In this document: positions 6,575-12,162 of the stretch, one piece after another
Position numbering within the stretch: position 1 is the stretch's first letter
Layout of the letters: every line of letters begins with the position of its first letter
DNA from: CAZFAT01 sp964517075
Lineage (GTDB): Bacteria > Acidobacteriota > Vicinamibacteria > Vicinamibacterales > SCN-69-37
NCBI GenBank assembly: GCA_964517075.1
Contig: CAZFAT010000120.1
Coordinates: 1 to 12,162, forward strand
Direction of reading: 5' to 3'
DNA: 12,162 nucleotides
The notes under the pieces: generated by a model
Told to the model about the DNA's origin: nothing
Databases searched by the model: none
The model's input: only the letters and a program-made list of their open reading frames with translations
Program-made: the position numbers and the translations under genes

Positions 6575-7354
6575 ATGCCCACTGACGCCGTTGAGCGCCC
6601 GATCGGCCTCAGCATCTTCTTCCCCGCCTACAACGACAGCGGCACCATCGCGAGCCTGGTCATCGCCGCCCGCCAGGCCGCATCGCGGCTGACGCCGGAT
6701 TTCGAGATCATCGTGGTCAACGACGGCAGCTCGGACCGCACGCAGGAGATCGCGGACGAGCTGGCCCGCACCTACCCCGAGGTGCGCGTCGTGGATCACG
6801 GACGCAATCGCGGTTACGGCGGCGCGCTGCGCACCGGGTTCCAGGAGGCGCGGAAGGACGTCATCTTCTACACCGACGGTGACGCCCAGTACGACCCGGC
6901 GGAGCTCGAGGTGTTGTGGCGGCGGTTCGGTGACGACGTCGACCTGGTCAACGGCTACAAGATCAGCCGGTCCGACCCGCTGCACCGGATCGTGATCGGT
7001 CGCCTCTATCACCACACCGTGAAGCTGCTCTTCGGCCTGCGCGTGCGGGATGTGGACTGCGACTTCCGCCTGCTGCGGCGCGCGATCTTCGACCGCGTCG
7101 CCCTCGAACACAACAGCGGGGTCATCTGCCTGGAGATGATGAAGAAGATCCAGGACAGCGGCTTCCGCATTGCCGAAGTGCCGGTGCATCACTATCACCG
7201 CGCGTTCGGCACGTCGCAGTTCTTCAATTTCCGGCGACTGTTCCGGACGGTCGTGGACGTCGCCGGCCTCTGGGTGCAGCTCGTCGTCCTCGGGCGGCAC
7301 CGGCACCGGGCGCCGCGCGACCAGCCGAAGGAACTGGGACGCCGCCGGACATGA
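6575..7354 (+). CDS. GT2 glycosyltransferase, DPM1-like, lacking the C-terminal membrane pair
   Basis: A third GT2 protein, 259 residues. Motifs are IFFPAYNDSGTI (14-25), VVNDGSSDRT (47-56), NRGYGGALRTGF (78-89), the donor site YTDGDAQYDP (99-108), and DVDCDFRLLRRA (159-170), which corresponds to the D-x-x-SGFR segment of its neighbours but with DCDFR. Unlike the two upstream GT2 proteins it ends soon after the catalytic domain, with one moderately hydrophobic stretch (about 223-240) and a basic tail, so it would be soluble or peripheral. The ATG at 6575 was taken because the upstream in-frame extension to a TTG at 6428 translates the heptamer repeats, which is not plausible coding sequence. 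It ends in an ATGA overlap with the epimerase gene, which points to joint expression. Confidence 0.9.
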   Translation: MPTDAVERPIGLSIFFPAYNDSGTIASLVIAARQAASRLTPDFEIIVVNDGSSDRTQEIADELARTYPEVRVVDHGRNRGYGGALRTGFQEARKDVIFYTDGDAQYDPAELEVLWRRFGDDVDLVNGYKISRSDPLHRIVIGRLYHHTVKLLFGLRVRDVDCDFRLLRRAIFDRVALEHNSGVICLEMMKKIQDSGFRIAEVPVHHYHRAFGTSQFFNFRRLFRTVVDVAGLWVQLVVLGRHRHRAPRDQPKELGRRRT

Positions 7355-8370
7355 GCGCCGACCTCCGCGAGTTCTATCGCGGCCGTCCAGTTCTCATCAC
7401 CGGCGGCGCGGGATTCATCGGATCCAACCTCGCACATCGGCTCGTCGACCTCGGCGCCAACGTGCTCGTCGTGGATTCGCTCCTGCCCGAATACGGCGGC
7501 AATCTCTTCAACCTGGCGGACATCGAGGACCGCGTGCGGATCAACATCGCCGACGTCCGCCAGGGCACGACGATGAATTACCTCGTGCGCGGCCGCGACG
7601 TGATCTTCAACCTCGCCGGGCAGGTCAGCCACATCGACAGCATGCAGGATCCTCACACGGACCTGGAGATCAACTGCCGCAGCCAGCTCACGATTCTCGA
7701 GGCGTGCCGCCAGCACAACCCGGCCACGAAGGTGGTCTTCGCCAGCACGCGTCAGGTCTACGGCCGGCCGGCCCGTCTACCGGTGGACGAGACGCACCTG
7801 GTTCGGCCCACCGATATCAACGGCATCAACAAGGCCGCCGGCGAGAACTACCATCTCGTCTACAACAACGTCTTCGGCGTCCGGGCCTGCGCGCTGCGCC
7901 TCACCAACGTGTACGGCCCCCGACAGCTGATTCGCCACAACCGGCAGGGCTTCATCGGGTGGTTCATCCGCCTCGCGCTCGAAGGCGCCGAGATCCAGAT
8001 TTACGGCGACGGCTCCCAGATTCGCGATTTCGTCTACGTGGATGACGCGGCCGAGGCGTTCCTGCTCGCGGGGATGCAGGAGGCCTGCAATGGGGACGTG
8101 TTCAACGTCGGCGGCCGTGAACCCATGACCCATCGGGATCTGGTGACGATGCTGATCGAAACCGCGGGGCGGGGCACGGTGCGCCATGTGCCGTGGCCCG
8201 CTGACAAGCGGCGCATCGATATCGGATCGTTCTATTCCGACTCCTCGAAGTTCACCGCGGCGACCGGCTGGCGCCCGGCGACCGGCCTCCGCGCGGGACT
8301 GGCCCGCACGCTCGACTACTACCGGGAGCACTTCGACCGCTACGTCGAGCCGGACGAATCGAGCGCGTGA
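7351..8370 (+). CDS. NAD-dependent sugar epimerase/dehydratase (extended SDR)
   Basis: An extended short-chain dehydrogenase/reductase of 339 residues, the group that makes nucleotide sugars by epimerisation, dehydration or decarboxylation. The Rossmann NAD site is TGGAGFIGSN (17-26), with VVDSL (40-44) and FNLAGQVSH (86-94). The substrate segment ASTRQVYG (131-138) keeps Ser/Thr, and RLTNVYGPRQ (183-192) and IYGDGSQIRDFVYVDDAAEA (217-236) are standard for sugar epimerases. The catalytic YxxxK is changed: it reads N157-G-I-N-K161, so Lys is kept and Tyr is replaced by Asn. The rest of the protein is intact, so this looks like a subfamily trait rather than decay. The precise product is unclear. 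It overlaps the GT2 before it (ATGA) and the aminotransferase after it (TGATG), so the three are probably translated together. Confidence 0.88.
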   Translation: MSADLREFYRGRPVLITGGAGFIGSNLAHRLVDLGANVLVVDSLLPEYGGNLFNLADIEDRVRINIADVRQGTTMNYLVRGRDVIFNLAGQVSHIDSMQDPHTDLEINCRSQLTILEACRQHNPATKVVFASTRQVYGRPARLPVDETHLVRPTDINGINKAAGENYHLVYNNVFGVRACALRLTNVYGPRQLIRHNRQGFIGWFIRLALEGAEIQIYGDGSQIRDFVYVDDAAEAFLLAGMQEACNGDVFNVGGREPMTHRDLVTMLIETAGRGTVRHVPWPADKRRIDIGSFYSDSSKFTAATGWRPATGLRAGLARTLDYYREHFDRYVEPDESSA

Positions 8371-9482
8371 TGACGCCTCGCGTGCCGTTCCTGTCGCTCG
8401 CGCCCGGCGCCGACCGCGACGCCGTGCGCGCGGCGATCGACCGCGTGCTCGAACGCGGCTGGTTCATCCTGGGGCCGGAAGTCTCCGCGTTCGAGGAGGA
8501 GTTCGCGGCCGCGTCGGGCGCACGTCACGCGATTGGCGTCGGCACGGGCACCGATGCCATCGCGCTCACGCTGCGCGCCCTCGGCATGCGACCGGGCGAC
8601 GAGGTCATCACGACGCCGGTGTCGGCGGCGTTCAGCGCGCTCGCCATCGTGATGGCGGGGGCGCGACCGGTATTCGCGGACATCGATCCGGTGAGGCTCA
8701 CCCTCGATCCGGCGGCCGCGGCGGCGGCGGTCACATCGCGCACCGCCGCCGTGCTGCCCGTGCACCTGTACGGCCAGCCGGCCGATATGCCCGCCATCAT
8801 GGCGATGGCGCGGCGGCACAATCTGGCCGTGGTCGAAGACGCGTGTCAGGCCCACCTCGCCACGTCGGCCGGCCAGCCGGTCGGCACCTTCGGCGCGGCG
8901 GGCGCCTTCAGCTTCTATCCGACCAAGAACCTCGGCGCGCTCGGCGACGGTGGCGCGGTGATCACGAACGACGAGGCGCTGGCCGAGCGCCTGAGACGGC
9001 TGAGGAACGGCGGGCAGACATCGCAGTACCATCACGCCGAGTTCGGCATCAACAGCCGGCTGGACGAAGTGCAGGCAGCGATCCTGCGCGTGCGGCTTCC
9101 AGGGCTGGCGGCGACGACCACGCGGCGTCGGCAACTCGCCGTCCGGTATCGGGCCGGGCTCGCCGGCGCCCCGGTGGCCGTGCCACCCGAATGCGACGCG
9201 GGCCACGTGTATCACCTGTTCCCGGTTCGCGCGGCCGACCGGGACGGCCTGCGGCGGCACCTCGACACCGAGGGCATCGGATCGCTGGTGCATTACCCCA
9301 TCCCGCTGCCCCGGCAACCCGCGTTTACCGACTTGCACGCGCCCGTCTGCCCCGTCGCCGATCGGCTGTGCGAGGAGGTGTGTTCGCTGCCGCTCCATCC
9401 CCACTTGACGGACGAGAACGTGGATCGCGTCGCCGCAGCCGTCCAGGCGTGGCGGCCGGCGCTGTCTGCCACCAAGCCCTGA
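8370..9482 (+). CDS. DegT/DnrJ/EryC1/StrS-family PLP aminotransferase
   Basis: A 370-residue fold-type I PLP enzyme of the sugar aminotransferase family, which converts a keto group on a nucleotide sugar to an amine, usually with Glu or Gln as donor. Visible are VPFLSL (5-10), WFILGPEVSAFEEEFA (31-46), the phosphate-binding GTGTDAIALTLRALG (58-72), the PLP aspartate in VVEDACQAH (154-162; Asp157), and the Schiff-base lysine in SFYPTKNLGALGDGGA (181-196; Lys186). INSRLDEVQAAILRVRL (227-243) is also typical. The wording near the N-terminus resembles 3-keto-sugar aminotransferases (DesV/FdtB group), but position specificity cannot be settled from motifs. The ATG at 8370 overlaps the epimerase stop as TGATG; a GTG directly before it (8367) is an equally possible start. 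It probably works with the neighbouring epimerase on the same sugar. Confidence 0.92.
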   Translation: MTPRVPFLSLAPGADRDAVRAAIDRVLERGWFILGPEVSAFEEEFAAASGARHAIGVGTGTDAIALTLRALGMRPGDEVITTPVSAAFSALAIVMAGARPVFADIDPVRLTLDPAAAAAAVTSRTAAVLPVHLYGQPADMPAIMAMARRHNLAVVEDACQAHLATSAGQPVGTFGAAGAFSFYPTKNLGALGDGGAVITNDEALAERLRRLRNGGQTSQYHHAEFGINSRLDEVQAAILRVRLPGLAATTTRRRQLAVRYRAGLAGAPVAVPPECDAGHVYHLFPVRAADRDGLRRHLDTEGIGSLVHYPIPLPRQPAFTDLHAPVCPVADRLCEEVCSLPLHPHLTDENVDRVAAAVQAWRPALSATKP

Positions 9483-9486
9483 GCCA

Positions 9487-12045
9487 ATGGTCCGGACGCT
9501 CGTGGCGGCGTTCGTCGTGGCGTATCTGCCCGGCGCGCTGATCTTCAGACTGCCCGTGCTCAACCGGCCAGCGCGCGCCGCGCTCAGCGCCGAGGAACGT
9601 GCGTTCTGGGCGGTGATGCTGAGCGCGGTCTGGTCGCTGACGTGGGTGCTGCTGCTCGCCGGCGTAGGCGCGTACTCGTTCGAACGGCTGCTCACGATTC
9701 ACGTGTCGACGGCCGTCGCCGGTGTCGCGTGGTGGCGCGGGCGGCTGCGCTATCGCGGCGAGGCGCCCCACATCTCCTGGCCCGCGATCGCGCCGGCGTT
9801 GCTCATCTACGCGGGCATCTTCGTGTTCTTTCCGCCGGCGGAGTACGTCATCGGCGGCAAGGATCCCGGCACGTACATCAACGAAGGCATCCAGATCGAC
9901 CAGACGGGGGAGCTGTTCATCCACGACCGCACCGTGGCCGCGGTCCCGGCCGAGTTCCGCGATCTGTTCTTCCCCGATCACCAGAATCCCTTCTACTACA
10001 GTCTGCGGTTCATGGGCTTCTGGATCCCCCACTGGGACCACGACGTCGTGATCGGCCAGTTCCCGCACCTGCTGCCGGCCGCGATTGCCATCGGTTACGC
10101 GCTCGACGGCGTGCGGGGGGCGCTCGGCACGGTTGGCGTATGGGCCATTCTCGGGTTGCTGGCCGTGTACTTCGCCGGCGCGCGAATCTTCGGCCGGTGG
10201 CCCGCCTTCGCCGGGGCCCTGTTACTCGCGGCAAACGTCATCGAGGTGTGGTTCGGCCGGTATCCGAACAGCGATGTCGTCATGCAGGCGCTCCTGTTTG
10301 CCGCCATCCTGGCATTCGCGCGGGCATTGGACGGCAGTCAGGCGTTCTTCGGGGCGGTCGCGGCCGGGCTGATCGGCCTGATGCTGTTCCTGCGGTACGA
10401 CGCCCTGCTGGCGTTCGCGTCGTTCGGCGCGGCGGCCGCGCTCGCGCCGGTGATGCGGCAGCGCGTCGGCGTCGTGTTCGGTCCGGTCCTGGTCCTGACC
10501 GGCCTCCTGGGTTTCTGGTACCTGAAGGAGCCGATGACCGGGTACAGCGCGTATCCCCTCGGGTTCACGCGGGATCAGGGAGGGTGGTGGCTGGTGGCCG
10601 CGGGGCTGGCGGGCATCGCCGCGGCCCGCTGGATCCTGCGGTATCCGGCCGGCCTGCAGGTCGTCCGGATCGCGGTGCCCTGGCTGCTCGCCGCGGGCGT
10701 GACCGCGCTCGCCGTGTACGCGTATTTCTTTCGCGCGGAGGGGGGCGGGCTCACCGACTTCGACGCCCGCGCGTTCTGGACCTTTGGCGAGTACGTCACG
10801 CCCGGGATTCTCGGCGCGTCAATCGTCGCGTTTGCCATCCTCGCGGTCCGGCACTTCTGGCGTGATCCGGCGTTCTTCCTGACCTTCGCGACCTACGGCA
10901 TCTTCTTCTTCTACAAGACGCGCATCGTGCCCGAGCACTTCTGGATCACGCGACGGTTCCTCGCCGTCGCGTTGCCGGGCGTGCTCCTGCTCACGGCGGC
11001 GCTGGTCTTCGAGGCGTCGACCGGCCAGCGGCTGGCGGCGTTGGCTTCGCGCTGGCGGGGCGGTCGGGTCGGACGGGCGACGCGCCGATGGTTCGATGCC
11101 GGCGGCGTCCTGCTGCTCGCCGTCGTACTGGTTCCGGTCGGTGTGGTGTTCTGGCGCGTCTCCGATCCGGTTCACCGGCACGTTGAGTACGCCGGCCTCC
11201 GCCAGCAGGTCGAGCGCCTTGCCGGTCGGATCGGCGACCGCGATCTCCTGATCGTCGAGGGGCGTGTCGGCGCGTCGGACGTGCACACATTCGCCCAGCC
11301 ACTCGCCTACATCCACCAGCGAAACGTGCTGGTGCTTCCGACCGCCCTCCCCGCGAAACGACAGCTCGAGGCCTTCGTGGCCTGGGGCGTGTCACGGTAC
11401 GACGCGGTGTACTTTCTCGGTGGCGGCGGCACCAACTTGCTGAGCCGGCACCTCGCCGCCGAACCCGTCACCAGCGATCAGTTCACCGTGCCCGAGTACG
11501 ACGCGCCTGTGAACGCCCTGCCGGCCAGCGGGCTCGCCCTGCCGGCCGGTGTGCGACAGAAAGAATTCGAATACGGGCTCTATCGGATCCGGCTCATTGA
11601 CGCGTTGCCGTCCGGCCCGATCGATCTGACCATTGGCACTCGCGATGACCTCCACACCGTTCGCTTTCACTCGAAAGAAGGCCGGCCCGGCCACAGTCTG
11701 GTGTACCGCTGGACGCGCGATCTCTCCTACGTCGTCCTGCTCGGTATCGCCGAGAACGCGAGGACGATTACGCTGTGGATGAGTAACGGCAATCGGCCGG
11801 CGCGCGCGCCGGCACCCACCGTCGAGGTCGCGGTCGAGGATCGGGTGCTGGGCACGGTCACGGTGGGCCCAGCGCTCCAGCCGTACACCATCAGCCTTCC
11901 TCCGGACGTGGCCGCCGACGCCGCTCGATCGCCCGATCCGGTGCGGTTGTCGTTGCGCGTGCCGACGTGGAATCCGGCCGAACTGGGCGAGGGCGCCGAC
12001 CGCCGCGATCTGGGCGTGCAGCTCACACGGGTCCAGGTGGAATGA
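9487..12045 (+). CDS. Large multi-pass GT-C-like glycosyltransferase with C-terminal soluble region
   Basis: An 852-residue protein. The first 560 residues or so hold many hydrophobic segments (for example about 1-20, 41-62, 98-117, 215-235, 240-256, 286-303, 328-343, 366-381, 396-415, 437-455, 463-476, 490-509, 538-556). The first large loop has GGKDPGTYINEGI (123-135), an acidic motif placed as in GT39 or RgtA/B/C/D-like GT-C enzymes, then a long loop rich in aromatic residues (about 145-190). Residues 560-700 look like a soluble alpha/beta segment. From about 710 to 852 the pattern is mostly beta, ending in WNPAELGEGADRRDLGVQL, suggestive of a beta-sandwich carbohydrate-binding-like domain. 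It probably uses a polyprenyl-linked sugar at the outer face. It starts four bases after the aminotransferase and overlaps the next gene by ATGA. Function is inferred from topology and the loop motif only. Confidence 0.75.
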   Translation: MVRTLVAAFVVAYLPGALIFRLPVLNRPARAALSAEERAFWAVMLSAVWSLTWVLLLAGVGAYSFERLLTIHVSTAVAGVAWWRGRLRYRGEAPHISWPAIAPALLIYAGIFVFFPPAEYVIGGKDPGTYINEGIQIDQTGELFIHDRTVAAVPAEFRDLFFPDHQNPFYYSLRFMGFWIPHWDHDVVIGQFPHLLPAAIAIGYALDGVRGALGTVGVWAILGLLAVYFAGARIFGRWPAFAGALLLAANVIEVWFGRYPNSDVVMQALLFAAILAFARALDGSQAFFGAVAAGLIGLMLFLRYDALLAFASFGAAAALAPVMRQRVGVVFGPVLVLTGLLGFWYLKEPMTGYSAYPLGFTRDQGGWWLVAAGLAGIAAARWILRYPAGLQVVRIAVPWLLAAGVTALAVYAYFFRAEGGGLTDFDARAFWTFGEYVTPGILGASIVAFAILAVRHFWRDPAFFLTFATYGIFFFYKTRIVPEHFWITRRFLAVALPGVLLLTAALVFEASTGQRLAALASRWRGGRVGRATRRWFDAGGVLLLAVVLVPVGVVFWRVSDPVHRHVEYAGLRQQVERLAGRIGDRDLLIVEGRVGASDVHTFAQPLAYIHQRNVLVLPTALPAKRQLEAFVAWGVSRYDAVYFLGGGGTNLLSRHLAAEPVTSDQFTVPEYDAPVNALPASGLALPAGVRQKEFEYGLYRIRLIDALPSGPIDLTIGTRDDLHTVRFHSKEGRPGHSLVYRWTRDLSYVVLLGIAENARTITLWMSNGNRPARAPAPTVEVAVEDRVLGTVTVGPALQPYTISLPPDVAADAARSPDPVRLSLRVPTWNPAELGEGADRRDLGVQLTRVQVE

Positions 12046-12162
12046 CGGCCGCGAGCGCCGCCCAGGCCGACCGTCCGCCGCGCGCCGCTGCGCTGCTGAT
12101 CGGTCTCGCGGCCTGGCTCGTCTACGTCACCAGCGCCGGCGGAACGCTGGCCACCAGCGACG
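12042..12162 (+). CDS. Start of a further membrane protein (runs off right edge)
   Basis: Forty N-terminal residues are visible, beginning MTAASAAQADRPPR, then a hydrophobic segment at about 15-30 (AAALLIGLAAWLVYVT), and a loop ending TLATSD at the window edge. The ATG overlaps the preceding stop as ATGA, which supports the start and places it in the same operon. A short basic head followed by a membrane segment and a small acidic loop would fit another GT-C-type membrane glycosyltransferase, but too little is present to assign a function. Confidence 0.6.
   Translation, partial: MTAASAAQADRPPRAAALLIGLAAWLVYVTSAGGTLATSD

Noticed and set aside
3814..6615. 933-codon open frame on the minus strand opposite the glycosyltransferase genes
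   Set aside because: It lies antisense to four well-supported genes, is rich in Arg, Asp, His and Gly as expected for a shadow frame in GC-rich DNA, translates the heptamer repeat, and shows no recognisable domain.
8340..9695. 451-codon minus-strand frame opposite the aminotransferase
   Set aside because: Antisense to a well-supported DegT-family gene and spans its boundaries; composition of a shadow frame.

Overview
The window is GC-rich DNA of about 12 kb from a bacterial chromosome, densely coding, with mostly short or overlapping gene junctions. At the left edge, on the minus strand, lies the start of a division and cell wall (dcw) cluster: mraZ followed by rsmH, which runs off the window. 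The remaining genes are all on the plus strand. GC content, codon use and the mix of genes would fit an acidobacterium (for example Vicinamibacteria). That is only an impression from composition and gene style; nothing here proves the phylum.

Region by region. 1-845 (minus): mraZ and partial rsmH. 846-1007: a divergent intergenic region with a good sigma70-type promoter for mraZ, three 10-bp-spaced GTGGA repeats that look like the MraZ operator, an imperfect inverted repeat and a putative extended -10 for the plus-strand gene. 1008-2087: a divergent YchF/OLA1-type P-loop NTPase. 2131-6444: a tight run of four glycosyltransferase genes (two polyprenyl-phosphate-sugar-synthase-like GT2 proteins, a multi-pass GT39-like GT-C, and a GT-B family 4 enzyme). 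6443-6525: an intergenic block of 7-bp repeats arranged partly as inverted arms. 6575-9482: a third GT2, an SDR sugar epimerase/dehydratase with Asn in place of the usual catalytic Tyr, and a DegT-type sugar aminotransferase. 9487-12045: an 852-residue multi-pass GT-C-like protein with a large C-terminal soluble part. 12042 to the edge: the start of one more protein with a hydrophobic N-terminus.

How the genes may work together (inference): GT2 enzymes of the DPM1/GtrB type charge polyprenyl phosphate with a sugar on the cytoplasmic face. GT-C membrane enzymes use such lipid-linked sugars on the outer face. The epimerase and aminotransferase could supply a modified, possibly amino, nucleotide sugar, and the GT4 enzyme would work in the cytoplasm. 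The cluster is therefore best read as an envelope glycan or glycolipid assembly locus of unknown product. No mobile elements, CRISPR arrays, tRNA or rRNA genes were seen.
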